DNA from: Usitatibacter rugosus
Lineage (GTDB): Bacteria; Pseudomonadota; Gammaproteobacteria; Burkholderiales; Usitatibacteraceae
Assembly: GCF_013003965.1 (NCBI RefSeq)
Contig: NZ_CP053069.1
Location: 124,001-188,000, forward strand
Direction of reading: 5' to 3'
DNA length: 64,000 nucleotides
Shown: piece after piece, positions 46,907 to 55,061 of the stretch
How positions within the stretch are numbered: position 1 is the stretch's first letter
How the letters are laid out: the number at the start of each line of letters is the position of its first letter
Position numbers and translations under genes: made by a program
The notes under the pieces: generated by a model
Database searches by the model: none
Seen by the model: only the letters and a program-made list of their open reading frames with translations
Told to the model about the DNA's origin: nothing

Positions 46907-47652
46907 GCGCCGCGCGGTTCGTCGACCATTTCTCGAAGCACTCGGATGTGTATGCGCAGTCGCGCCCGACCTATCCGGACTCGATCTTCCGTCGCCTGGC
47001 GGACCTCGCCCCGGCCCGCGAGCGCGCGTGGGACTGCGCCACCGGCAGCGGCCAGGCGGCGATCGGCCTCGCGCGCCACTTCGAGCACGTCGAGGCCACC
47101 GACGCGAGCGCGCAGCAGATCGGCAATGCGATCGCAACACCCGGCGTGACGTTCTCCGTGCAGCCGGCCGAGTCCACGACCTTCGCGGCGGGCAGCTTCG
47201 ACGCGATCTGCGTCGCGCAGGCGCTGCACTGGTTCGACGTGGGGCGGTTCTATGCGGAGGCGAAGCGCGTGCTGCGTCCGCGCGGCCTGCTGCTCGTCGT
47301 CGGATACGATCGCTCCCGGTTCGAGCCGGCGATCGAGCCCGAGTTCGAGCGGATCGTGCTGGCGCCGCTTAAACCGCATTGGCCCCAGCAGAACAAGCTG
47401 CTGTGGGATGGCTACAAGGACCTTCCGTTTCCGTTCACGCCGGTCGACTTCCCGGCGACGGACATCGAGCTGGACTGGACGCTGGAACAGTTGCTGGGCT
47501 ACGTGGCGTCGTGGAGCGCTACGCGGACGCTGCTCCCATCGCAGCCGGCCTATCTCGAGGAGATCGCTGCCGCGCTCGCGCCGCTCTGGGGCGACGGATC
47601 CCGCCGGGTCACGATGCCGCTGCACGTGAAGTGCGGCCGCCATGACGGATAG
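46903..47652 (+). CDS. class I SAM-dependent methyltransferase
   Basis: A 249-residue methyltransferase of the trans-aconitate/UbiE-like group. SAM-binding motif I is WDCATGSGQAAIGLA; post-motifs include FDAICVAQALHWFDVGRFYA and KRVLRPRGLLLVVGY. The N-terminal FVDHFSKHSDVYAQSRPTYP is the family's usual opening. Start is a TTG overlapping the polA stop; no in-frame ATG occurs before motif I, so this start is required. Substrate unknown. It overlaps the next gene by 11 bases. Confidence 0.85.
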   Translation: MSAARFVDHFSKHSDVYAQSRPTYPDSIFRRLADLAPARERAWDCATGSGQAAIGLARHFEHVEATDASAQQIGNAIATPGVTFSVQPAESTTFAAGSFDAICVAQALHWFDVGRFYAEAKRVLRPRGLLLVVGYDRSRFEPAIEPEFERIVLAPLKPHWPQQNKLLWDGYKDLPFPFTPVDFPATDIELDWTLEQLLGYVASWSATRTLLPSQPAYLEEIAAALAPLWGDGSRRVTMPLHVKCGRHDG

Positions 47653-48622
47653 CGTCGCCGCCGCCGCGGCACGACTCGCGGCGGGAGAGCTCGTCGCGTT
47701 TCCGACGGAGACCGTCTACGGACTGGGCGCCGACGCCGCGAACCCGAAGGCCGTCGCGAAGATCTTCGCGCTGAAGGGCCGTCCCGCCGACCATCCGGTG
47801 ATCGTGCATGTGGCCGATGCGGAAGCGCTCGACGACTGGGCGCGTGATGTTCCGGAGGGCGCACGCAAAGCCGCCGCGGCCTTCTGGCCGGGACCGCTCA
47901 CGCTGATTCTCAGGAAGGCTGCACACGTCTCTCCCGCGGTCACCGGCGGCCAGGACAGCGTGGGCCTGCGGTGTCCCTCGCATCCCGTGGCGCAGGAATT
48001 GCTGCGCGCGTTCGCGAAGATGGGCAGCGGCGCGATCGCCGCACCTTCCGCCAACAAGTTCGGCCACGTGAGCCCGACCACGGCGCAGCACGTGCGCGAC
48101 GAGTTCGGCCCCGATCTCCTGATTCTCGACGGCGGCGCGTGCGACGTCGGAATCGAATCGACGATCGTGGATCTGTCGCGCGGCACGCCGGTGCTCCTGC
48201 GCCCGGGCGCCATCACGCGCGAGCAGCTCGCGCATGCGCTCGGCGTGGAGCCGCGTGCTCCGGATGCCGATGCCCCGCGCGCCTCCGGAACCCTGGCGTC
48301 GCACTACGCGCCGCGCACGCCGCTGGAGCTGGTGGCCGAAGCGCAGCTCGAGCTTCGCGTGCGCGAGCTTGCCACCGCCGGCAAGCGCGTCGCGGTGCTT
48401 GCACGCGGTCCGGCGCGCGCTTCGGCCGCATTCGTCTGGCAGGCAGCCGCGGAGAACCCCGCCGCCTACGCACACGATCTGTACGCTTACCTGCGTTCAC
48501 TCGATTCGAGCGGTGCCGACATCATCGCCGTGGAGGCACCGCCTGCGGACTTGGCATGGGACGCCGTGAACGACCGACTCGGGCGCGCGTCGAAAGCAGT
48601 GAATGAGTCGGACGAGCCATGA
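47642..48622 (+). CDS. threonylcarbamoyl-AMP synthase, Sua5 type
   Basis: A 326-residue enzyme making threonylcarbamoyl-AMP for the t6A37 modification of ANN-decoding tRNAs. The YrdC domain has the PTETVYGLGADA opening, KIFALKGRPADHPVIVHV, RCPSHPVAQELLRAF, and APSANKFGHVSPTTAQHV. The extra C-terminal domain (about 230-326), joined through SGTLASHYAPRTPLEL, marks it as Sua5-type rather than short TsaC-type. It is the last gene of the polA transcript before the low-GC island. Confidence 0.93.
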   Translation: MTDSVAAAAARLAAGELVAFPTETVYGLGADAANPKAVAKIFALKGRPADHPVIVHVADAEALDDWARDVPEGARKAAAAFWPGPLTLILRKAAHVSPAVTGGQDSVGLRCPSHPVAQELLRAFAKMGSGAIAAPSANKFGHVSPTTAQHVRDEFGPDLLILDGGACDVGIESTIVDLSRGTPVLLRPGAITREQLAHALGVEPRAPDADAPRASGTLASHYAPRTPLELVAEAQLELRVRELATAGKRVAVLARGPARASAAFVWQAAAENPAAYAHDLYAYLRSLDSSGADIIAVEAPPADLAWDAVNDRLGRASKAVNESDEP

Positions 48623-48740
48623 GTAACGAGACGCGAAGGAACAAATTATTAACAATCTGACTCAAGTGGGTTTTCAGCAGACATCTCAGGTCATACTTTG
48701 AACACTTTGAGTTAGATCAAGAGACATCGTAGAGGCACAG
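48623..48740 (+). promoter_or_regulatory. AT-rich leader of the macrodomain/DarT-like pair with tandem ACTTTGA repeat
   Basis: This 118-base stretch is much more AT-rich than the surroundings and marks the start of the island. Two 9-mers lie in tandem, ACTTTGAAC (48695-48703) and ACTTTGAGT (48704-48712), followed by TTAGAT. They could be a promoter with an operator for an autoregulated toxin-antitoxin operon. No experiment supports this; it is a placement argument only. Confidence 0.35.
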
Positions 48741-49733
48741 ATGCTTACTTATGTCCGCGGCAACCTTTTTGATTCTCCAGCGCAGGTGTTGGTCAACACG
48801 GTCAACACCGTCGGTGTTATGGGGAAGGGAATTGCACTGACCTTCAAGTCCGTCTATCCGGAGATGTTCACGAAGTACGTGGCGCTTTGTGAAAGTAAGC
48901 AGTTCGACATCGGCAATCTATTTCTATACAAGACGCAAAATAAGTGGATTCTCAACTTCCCGACGAAAAAACACTGGAGGAACCCCTCAAAGTTGGAGTA
49001 TATCGAGCGGGGTCTTCAGAAATTCGTTGACACGTATTCCGAACAAAACATCGTGAGCATTGCGTTCCCGCAGCTCGGTTGCGGCAACGGTGAACTGCTG
49101 TGGGAGGATGTGGAGCCCGTGATGCAGCGATATCTCCGGGCTCTCCCAATTAATGTTTTTGTATACCTCTACCAACGCGGCGGCGAGGTGGAACACCGGG
49201 ATCTTGCTGGCATGCGTACTTGGTTGCGATCCGAGCCTGCTGCTCTCCCGTTCGATGAATTCTGGAGCGACATCAAGGATGTCGTTCGTACTAAGCCGCT
49301 GTTTCGCGAAGTCATATCCGAGGCGACGTTTTCGGCTTCAATCGTGCGATACGATCAGGAGGGTCTCTTGCTCTATCTCAAGGAACGTACTTGGGCAGAA
49401 GAGTTTAGAGATTCGGTGCGGGACTTCGTTAACCGAAAGCTGCGGACCTGGCGTCTGGTCTCTCCGCGAGCGGTGTTTGTTCCTGAGGACTCATTGCTCG
49501 AACTCTGGCAGGCCATCCGTTTCAATGGATTCTGCTACTCACAGACGATGCCGGTTGGTCTCGAAGAGCTAACCCCGTACGTCATCTCCCTGCTGCGGGA
49601 ACTCCCCTATTTTCGATCCATTCAACTCTCGGCCAGTGACAAGAGTCCGGCGGTGGAACTGGGATTGCAGCTTCATGTGCCTGCCGCTAAGAATTCTTCC
49701 TCTGAGGTGACGGTGGAGATGGGCGCAGAGTGA
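48741..49733 (+). CDS. DarG-like macrodomain protein (predicted antitoxin)
   Basis: Residues 1-150 form a DarG/TARG1-type macrodomain: VNTVNTVGVMGKGIALTFK (18-36) for ADP-ribose binding, ILNFPTKKHWRNPSKLEYIE (70-89), whose NFPTKxHW lysine is the catalytic residue in DarG, and AFPQLGCGNGELLWEDVE (108-125). DarG removes ADP-ribose from thymidine bases in DNA. The C-terminal half (150-330) is unlike the canonical DarG C-domain that I know and is not recognised. It may neutralise the toxin directly. GC content is visibly lower than in flanking genes. The DarT-like gene starts 1 base after its stop. Confidence 0.85.
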   Translation: MLTYVRGNLFDSPAQVLVNTVNTVGVMGKGIALTFKSVYPEMFTKYVALCESKQFDIGNLFLYKTQNKWILNFPTKKHWRNPSKLEYIERGLQKFVDTYSEQNIVSIAFPQLGCGNGELLWEDVEPVMQRYLRALPINVFVYLYQRGGEVEHRDLAGMRTWLRSEPAALPFDEFWSDIKDVVRTKPLFREVISEATFSASIVRYDQEGLLLYLKERTWAEEFRDSVRDFVNRKLRTWRLVSPRAVFVPEDSLLELWQAIRFNGFCYSQTMPVGLEELTPYVISLLRELPYFRSIQLSASDKSPAVELGLQLHVPAAKNSSSEVTVEMGAE

Positions 49734-49734
49734 C

Positions 49735-50715
49735 GTGAAAGCTGACAGCGCCACGATCGAAGAATTTGTTCGTAGCTTGCCACTGCAGCCGTGGATCGCA
49801 GGGTCAGCGCGAGCGAAGTGGCCCCTCCATCTTTTCCGCGTAGATGACGTCCGTGCAATAGCGTCAATTTTGGAGCGAGGAGCGCTCTTGGCGCGAAATC
49901 GTGCGACTGCTTTGGGAATTTTGGGCCACGACGCGGCCAGCCCGGACGTAATGGGCCACTCTCCAGATTGGATTCGAGAGTTTGCCCGCCTGTACTTTCG
50001 CCCCCGCACGCCAACGGAATTTCGGAGCGAAGGATTTCGAGCGCAGACCGACATCAGTATGGGTGCGCATCGACCTATGCCGATTGTGATGGTCTTCGAC
50101 GCGGTGCCAATACTGTGCGCAGATGGTACGCAGTTCACTGATGGCAACGCTGCTTCACACTCCGTTAGTCGAGGCAGCTCGGCCAAATTTCTCTCTTCGA
50201 TTCCGTTCGAGAGGGTTCATCACGATGGCCCAATCTCAGAATCCCACAAGGCCGACATTGTGTTTCGTCGTTGCGCGGAAGTTTTGGTTCCCAATCAATT
50301 GGGACTAGAACACCTCAGACACATTCTTTGCCGAAGTCAGGCCGAACACGAAACGCTGCTCAACATCGTTTCTCCGGAAGTGCGCCGACGGTATGCAAGA
50401 TTTGTTGGTGTCTCGACGAAGGTTCACTATAAATATTGGACATTTCTTGAATCGGTGTCGCTTGCGCCGGACCGCGCAACCTTTCGCTTCAACGCTGCGA
50501 GCCGCTCGCCCGGCCCGTTTCGAGCCCGTGTTCAGGTACGCGACCTTCAGGGGAAGAAACTTGGTGGCTGGGAGAATGAAAAATTTATGGCGAATGACAC
50601 TCTGTCGCTAACTCATGGAAATATCGGCAATCCGATCAGGCAGAGGGTAACTCTGACATTGGATGGAGCGTTGGCTTTCGAGGGTGTTTTGGGGGACAGA
50701 GAGACCCTTCTCTAG
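49735..50715 (+). CDS. DarT-like ADP-ribosyltransferase (DUF4433 type, predicted toxin)
   Basis: A 326-residue protein. Residues 30-215 match the DarT/DUF4433 pattern: LHLFRVDDVRAIASILERGA (31-50), LYFRPRTPTEFRSEGF (86-101), PMPIVMVFDA, GNAASHS, and RRCAEVLVP (178-186), where E182 sits in the position of the DarT catalytic Glu. DarT attaches ADP-ribose from NAD to thymidine in single-stranded DNA, stopping replication. Residues 220-326 look like a beta-rich domain absent from minimal DarT. The start is GTG, 1 base after the macrodomain stop, so the pair is coupled. A sampled line (50581-50640) has 26 G/C of 60. Confidence 0.8.
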   Translation: MKADSATIEEFVRSLPLQPWIAGSARAKWPLHLFRVDDVRAIASILERGALLARNRATALGILGHDAASPDVMGHSPDWIREFARLYFRPRTPTEFRSEGFRAQTDISMGAHRPMPIVMVFDAVPILCADGTQFTDGNAASHSVSRGSSAKFLSSIPFERVHHDGPISESHKADIVFRRCAEVLVPNQLGLEHLRHILCRSQAEHETLLNIVSPEVRRRYARFVGVSTKVHYKYWTFLESVSLAPDRATFRFNAASRSPGPFRARVQVRDLQGKKLGGWENEKFMANDTLSLTHGNIGNPIRQRVTLTLDGALAFEGVLGDRETLL

Positions 50716-50741
50716 CGGGTTTGTATTCATTGGAGGATTCG

Positions 50742-51344
50742 ATGGCGTCCATAACAAACAGATTGTTGATTTTGTGTTTCGCCGTTCTTGGACTTTCAGG
50801 CTGCGCGCCGATGTTCACGCAAAGCCCGGGTGAAGGTCTCTCGCCGGTGAACGCCGTTTCCGAGGGCGAGGACAAGCACCTCTTCCTCTTCGGCTACGAC
50901 GTCGTGAATTACTTCACCGACAACACGCACAAGGCGGGCGACCCGGCGATCAAGAGCGTCTACAAGGGCGTCACGTTCCGCTTCGCGACCGCCGAGCACA
51001 AGAAGATGTTCGACATGGCGCCGGAGAAATTCATCCCGCAGTTCGGCGGCTACTGCACCAACGGCATCGTCTACGGCATCCCCTGGGGCGGCAATGCCAA
51101 CTCGTGGGCGATGATCGACGGGAAGGTCTACATCTTCGGCGGCCAGGGCGCGAAGGACGCGTTCCTGCTCGACCCGAAGGGCAACATGGCGCTCGCCAAC
51201 AAGTACTGGAGCGAGGAGATGAACGGCTCGAACGCTTTCTGGCAGCGCTCGAAGCGGATGGTGTTCCGCGTGCCGCACTACAAGACCAGCGAGGCGCTCG
51301 CCGCCGAGGTCGCGAAGGCGAAGGCCGAAGGCAAGCTGTTGTGA
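50742..51344 (+). CDS. YHS-domain lipoprotein
   Basis: A 200-residue product starting MASITNRLLILCFAVLGLSG, with lipobox LSGC at Cys21. The YHS domain follows: LFGYDVVNYFTDNTHKAGDP, KGVTFRFATAEHKKMFDM, FIPQFGGYCTNGIVYG. YHS domains bind metals or hydrophobic ligands; the function is unknown. GGAGG 6 bases before ATG 50742 decides the start over an upstream frame at 50721. Composition returns to high GC within this gene, marking the right edge of the island. Its stop overlaps the cupin gene (GTGA). Confidence 0.85.
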   Translation: MASITNRLLILCFAVLGLSGCAPMFTQSPGEGLSPVNAVSEGEDKHLFLFGYDVVNYFTDNTHKAGDPAIKSVYKGVTFRFATAEHKKMFDMAPEKFIPQFGGYCTNGIVYGIPWGGNANSWAMIDGKVYIFGGQGAKDAFLLDPKGNMALANKYWSEEMNGSNAFWQRSKRMVFRVPHYKTSEALAAEVAKAKAEGKLL

Positions 51345-51670
51345 AGCTCGCCGACATCCCGTTCTGCGTCACGGACTGGAGCACGGTGGAGGCCACGCGC
51401 CACGCCGGGGAAGAGGGCGAAGCCACGTGGCGCACGCAGAATTTCGGCGACATCCGCGTGCGCATGGTGGAGTACTCGCGCGGCTACCGCTCCGACCACT
51501 GGTGCGAGAAGGGCCACCTGCTGCTCTGCCTGGAGGGCGAGCTGCACACGAAGCTCGCGGATGGCCGGACGATGGTGCTGGGGCCCGGCATGAGCTACCA
51601 GGTGGCCGACGGGGCCGAGCCGCATCGCTCGAGCGCCCCTCGGGGTGCCCGCCTCTACATCGTCGACTGA
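51341..51670 (+). CDS. DHCW-motif cupin protein
   Basis: A 109-residue single-domain cupin. Residues about 49-60 read RSDHWCEKGHLLLCLEGELH, matching the D-H-x-C motif of the small family named DHCW cupins, and PGMSYQVADGAEPHRSSAP gives the second metal-ligand stretch. It is coupled by GTGA overlap to the YHS lipoprotein gene, so they probably share a pathway. Ligand unknown. Confidence 0.85.
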   Translation: MKLADIPFCVTDWSTVEATRHAGEEGEATWRTQNFGDIRVRMVEYSRGYRSDHWCEKGHLLLCLEGELHTKLADGRTMVLGPGMSYQVADGAEPHRSSAPRGARLYIVD

Positions 51671-51671
51671 T

Positions 51672-52097
51672 TCAGCCGCCGACGAACTTCACGTCGTAGA
51701 CCCAGTTGCGCTGCCGACGCGCGAGGCGGTCCGCGGCATGCTCGCCCTCGAAATCCGCGGGCAGCTTGCGGATGCGAAGGTCCTGCGCGGCATCGAAGGC
51801 ATTCGCGCTCACGATGCCGTAGAGGTGGCCTTCGATCGTGCTGGTGACCACCGGCACGATGCCGCAGCGCTTGCACACGTGGAAATCCGCCGTGGCGGTG
51901 CCGAACGCATAGCGGGAGACCTGATCCGGATCCTTCACGGTGACCTCGATCGAGGCCTTGGGGTGCGACGTCCACACGCCGCCGTGCTTGGCGCAGAAAG
52001 AGCAGCTGCAAATGCGCGCGGGGATCTCGGTGGAGTCCTCCGGCCAGTCGAAGCGGAACGCGATGTTCCCGCAGTGACAGCCGCCCGCGATGCGCAT
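51672..52097 (-). CDS. GFA-family (Mss4-like zinc-fold) protein
   Basis: A 141-residue protein with the GFA zinc ligands: GGCHCGNIAFRF, CSCSFCAKHGGVW and FHVCKRCGIVPVV. The fold was named after glutathione-dependent formaldehyde-activating enzyme, but most members, including this one, have unproven activity. ATG 52097 shares a base with the upstream stop (TGATG). It converges with the cupin gene, 1 base apart. Confidence 0.88.
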   Translation of the reverse strand: MRIAGGCHCGNIAFRFDWPEDSTEIPARICSCSFCAKHGGVWTSHPKASIEVTVKDPDQVSRYAFGTATADFHVCKRCGIVPVVTSTIEGHLYGIVSANAFDAAQDLRIRKLPADFEGEHAADRLARRQRNWVYDVKFVGG

Positions 52098-53227
52098 CAA
52101 CGCACCAGCTTGCCTTCGCGCCCGATCATCGTGATCTCCACGAAGTCGCTGCCGTTGTGGCTCGTCGGGGAGAAGGCCATCTTCATGCCGCCGAAGTCGC
52201 GCTGCATCTTCTCCATCCCCGCGACGAGGCTCTCGCGCGTGAGGTTCTTGCCCCCGGCCTGCAGCCCTTCCACGAGCGTCTTGGCGTAGATGTAGCCCTC
52301 GACGCCGGCGTGCGAGAAGTCCTTCACGCCCTTCGGGATCACGAGGTCCTGGTATTCGCGCACCACCTGGTTGGTGCGGTCCTGCGGATACGGAACCACC
52401 TGCGTGACGATGACGCCGCGCGACTTGTCGCCGATCGACTTGTAGAGCGCGTCGGCCGCGACGATGGAGAGCGCGAAGAGCTGCGTCTTCTGGCCGGTCT
52501 TCGCATAGGCCGCGATCACGTCCGGTGCGGGGCCGGAGAGCGTGAGCGCGAGGACGGCGGCGGGCTTCGTGTCCGCGACCTTCTTCACCGCGGCGTCGAT
52601 GTCCGACTTGTCCTCCTTGTGCCCGGCGACGCCGGCCAGCTCGAGGTTGTTGGCCTTGATCGATTCCTGCGCTGTCTTGAGCGCTTCCTTGCCGAAGCCG
52701 TTATCGACATACACGATGCCCACGCGGGTGGTGTATGAGTCCTTCAGGTGGACCATCATGCGGCGGATCTCGTCGCCGTAGCCCGCCTTGAGGTTGAAGA
52801 GCATCGGGTTCTTCTTCAGGAAGAACGCATCGGCGCCGGACGTGGAGGCGATGAGCGGGATGCCTTTCTCGGTGAGCGTGGGCAGCGCGGCGGCCGTGTT
52901 GCCCGTGCCGGAGACCGCCCACATCGCGAACACGCCTTCCTTCTCGAAGACCTTGAGGTTCTCCTTGGTCTTGTCGGGCTTGTTGGCGCTGTCGATGCGC
53001 AGGATGCGGATCTTGCGGCCGTGCACGCCGCCGGCGGCGTTCACCTTCTCGAAGTACGCGTCGGCGGCCTGGTTGAGCGGCTTCATGCGCACGGCGATGG
53101 CACCGGTCAGGTCCACGTCCTGGCCGATGAGGATTTCCTTGTCCGTGACGCCGGGGGCGGCGGCCTGCGCTGTCAGTGCGAGCGCAAACGCTGCCACCGC
53201 CGCGAGGGCGAGCTTGCCGTGATTCAT
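52097..53227 (-). CDS. periplasmic substrate-binding protein of ABC type, orphan
   Basis: A 376-residue protein with a signal peptide (MNHGKLALAAVAAFALALTA) and the type I periplasmic fold: GVTDKEILIGQDVDLTGAIA, VNAAGGVHGRKIRILRIDSA, VSGTGNTAAALPTLTEKGIP, and GVEGYIYAKTLVEGLQAGG. Unlike livK at 18042, no permease or ATPase genes adjoin it; the partner gene is a GFA protein. Its substrate may be shared with a distant transporter or it may act as a receptor. Confidence 0.88.
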   Translation of the reverse strand: MNHGKLALAAVAAFALALTAQAAAPGVTDKEILIGQDVDLTGAIAVRMKPLNQAADAYFEKVNAAGGVHGRKIRILRIDSANKPDKTKENLKVFEKEGVFAMWAVSGTGNTAAALPTLTEKGIPLIASTSGADAFFLKKNPMLFNLKAGYGDEIRRMMVHLKDSYTTRVGIVYVDNGFGKEALKTAQESIKANNLELAGVAGHKEDKSDIDAAVKKVADTKPAAVLALTLSGPAPDVIAAYAKTGQKTQLFALSIVAADALYKSIGDKSRGVIVTQVVPYPQDRTNQVVREYQDLVIPKGVKDFSHAGVEGYIYAKTLVEGLQAGGKNLTRESLVAGMEKMQRDFGGMKMAFSPTSHNGSDFVEITMIGREGKLVR

Positions 53228-53255
53228 CGGTGCACCTCCAAGCGAGTGCGACGGA

Positions 53256-53507
53256 CTACTTTTCGGTCGCGATAAGCTTCTTTAACGCGGCCGCGTATTT
53301 CGCGTTGTCGAAGTCGCGGCCTGCGGACAGCATTTCCTGCATCTCGTCGCGGACGACGGTGGCCACCAGCTGCTTCGCCTCGCCGGGCGAACGGCCCTTG
53401 CCGACCAGCGTATCCACCGCGGCTTTCGTATCGGGTGGATCCCCGCTCGCCACGTGGTCCTCGACCACCTGGATGTACGGGTTCTTGACGGTCTTTTCGG
53501 TATCCAT
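53256..53507 (-). CDS. small hypothetical protein
   Basis: An 83-residue soluble helical protein beginning MDTEKTVKNPYIQVVEDHVA, with VDTLVGKGRSPGEAKQLVAT and DEMQEMLSAGRDFDNAKYAA. There is no signal peptide or cysteine. I start at 53507 because GGGGAGAAGCG precedes it; a longer frame reaches 53543 and would overlap the NRDE gene's stop. I do not recognise its function. It lies between an NRDE-family gene and an orphan binding-protein gene on the same strand. Confidence 0.7.
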   Translation of the reverse strand: MDTEKTVKNPYIQVVEDHVASGDPPDTKAAVDTLVGKGRSPGEAKQLVATVVRDEMQEMLSAGRDFDNAKYAAALKKLIATEK

Positions 53508-53539
53508 CGCTTCTCCCCAGACGCGGGTGACACTGGGAA

Positions 53540-54301
53540 TCATGATACGCGGAAGGAGGCGTTTCGGACGGCGGAATCCCCCCCGGCGGCGTCCAGGGTG
53601 CGTTCCTCCCAGGTGACGAGTCCGGCCCGGGAAACGGTGAGGACCGTCGACGACCGGGTGCCGTATTCCTCGCCGGTAATCAGGGCCGGAGCCAGCCGGC
53701 GCTCCCAGGCGATGCCGACGCCGGTGTCGGGAAGCTCGCCATCTGAAGCGACGTTCCTATCCGAGAGCAGCGCGAACAGGCGCGGCGCGGGCTTCGGGTC
53801 GCCCCGTGCGGCTTCCATCGCCAGCCGGGCGCGCGTGACCTTGGGCCACGGCTCGTCCAGGAGATGGTTGGAAAGGCCGTGCACGCCGGGTTCGATGTCG
53901 CGCGCCGTCGATTCACGGCTGCCGAAGTAGGCGAGCGACTTTCCGTCGCCCACGATGAGGTTGAAGCCGTTGAACTGCGGAGCGCGCGGCACGAGGCTCG
54001 CGAGGTAGTCGTGCGGCGACGAGTCGGCGAGCAGGAAGTCGGCCACGAGGTTGCCGCGCGAGAGCGCCGTCGTGCGCTTGTCCGACGGATCGCGGAAGTT
54101 CGTCACCGCCGCGAAGCGCCCGCCCTTCGTGATGCCCATCCAGGTTCCACCGGCGCGAAGGTCGCGGCCCGCGAGGATTTCCGGATGATCCTTCCACCAT
54201 CCCGAAGCCTCGGTCGGCCGCTCGCGCCATTCGTCGCGATTCGCGGCGACGACGAGGGAAAACTCCGGATGCGACTGCCAGGCGAGGGCGATGAGGCACA
54301 T
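53540..54301 (-). CDS. NRDE/TANGO2-family protein
   Basis: A 253-residue protein starting MCLIALAWQSHPEFSLVVAA followed by NRDEWRERP, the family signature with a catalytic-like Cys2. Other family stretches are WMGITKGGRFAAVTNFRDPS and HGLSNHLLDEPWPKVTRA. In animals TANGO2 concerns heme or lipid handling; its bacterial role is unknown. The Cys2 resembles the N-terminal nucleophile of Ntn hydrolases, which is only a suggestion. Confidence 0.9.
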   Translation of the reverse strand: MCLIALAWQSHPEFSLVVAANRDEWRERPTEASGWWKDHPEILAGRDLRAGGTWMGITKGGRFAAVTNFRDPSDKRTTALSRGNLVADFLLADSSPHDYLASLVPRAPQFNGFNLIVGDGKSLAYFGSRESTARDIEPGVHGLSNHLLDEPWPKVTRARLAMEAARGDPKPAPRLFALLSDRNVASDGELPDTGVGIAWERRLAPALITGEEYGTRSSTVLTVSRAGLVTWEERTLDAAGGDSAVRNASFRVS

Positions 54302-54319
54302 GCCTCCGAGTGTATCGCC

Positions 54320-55048
54320 CTAGTCTTCTTCCCACGAGGAGCGGCGCTGCGAGAGCTCCACGACCGCGAGCTCGATCAGCTCGCGCAGCGCGCGGTCGAT
54401 CGATTCGCGCTTCGAGCCCTGCGCGTTCACGTCCGGCGTGAGGCCGCCGGTGTTGACGCCCTTGCGGCTCGCGATCGTGTCCAGCAGCGAGCCCACGCCG
54501 CTCACGCTCGAGCCCGAGGCATCGAGCTTCTTGCGGACGTTGATGGAGTCGAGCACCTCGCCCGTCTGCACCGAGAGCACGCGAATGTCCATGCCGAGCT
54601 CGTCCTGCGAAGCGGACTGGCCGATCTGCATGCCGCCGATCGAGAAGCCGCTCGAGGATTGCGACGTCTGCGCGGCGAGCTCCGTGATCGAGGCCTCGAA
54701 CACGTAGCCCGCGCCCTTGAGCTGCTTCGTGGCGCCGTCGCCCGTGGTGACGCCCGAGGCGTTGAGCTCGCGCTCGCGGCCCACGCCCTCGGCGAGGCGG
54801 TTCCTCTCGACCACGCGCCACTGCCGGCTCTTCACGAGCGCGGTGGTGAACATCGCCGTCGTCCCGCGGGCGTCGATCTCGCCCACGTTCGACTTCACCT
54901 CGTAAACGGTCACGTAGGGGCGCGTCGGAGCCTTCTCCATCTTCTCCAGGCGCTGCGTGCTCTTCGATCGGTCGACCTTCGCGTCGGCCGCGTGGGCGGC
55001 GGGCACGAGGGCCAGCGTGGTTGCAACGGCCAGCAGGACGATCTTCAT
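54320..55048 (-). CDS. CsgG/HfaB-like secreted protein
   Basis: A 242-residue product with a signal peptide (MKIVLLAVATTLALVPAAHA) and a CsgG-like domain: GTTAMFTTALVKSRQWRVVE, ERNRLAEGVGRERELN, KGAGYVFEASITELAAQ, and DELGMDIRVLSVQTGEVLDS. The signal peptide lacks a lipobox cysteine, unlike CsgG. CsgG forms outer-membrane curli export pores; related proteins simply lie in the periplasm. It follows the 733-residue secreted protein by 13 bases and probably works with it. Confidence 0.8.
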   Translation of the reverse strand: MKIVLLAVATTLALVPAAHAADAKVDRSKSTQRLEKMEKAPTRPYVTVYEVKSNVGEIDARGTTAMFTTALVKSRQWRVVERNRLAEGVGRERELNASGVTTGDGATKQLKGAGYVFEASITELAAQTSQSSSGFSIGGMQIGQSASQDELGMDIRVLSVQTGEVLDSINVRKKLDASGSSVSGVGSLLDTIASRKGVNTGGLTPDVNAQGSKRESIDRALRELIELAVVELSQRRSSWEED

Positions 55049-55061
55049 CGCGGTCTCCGGT

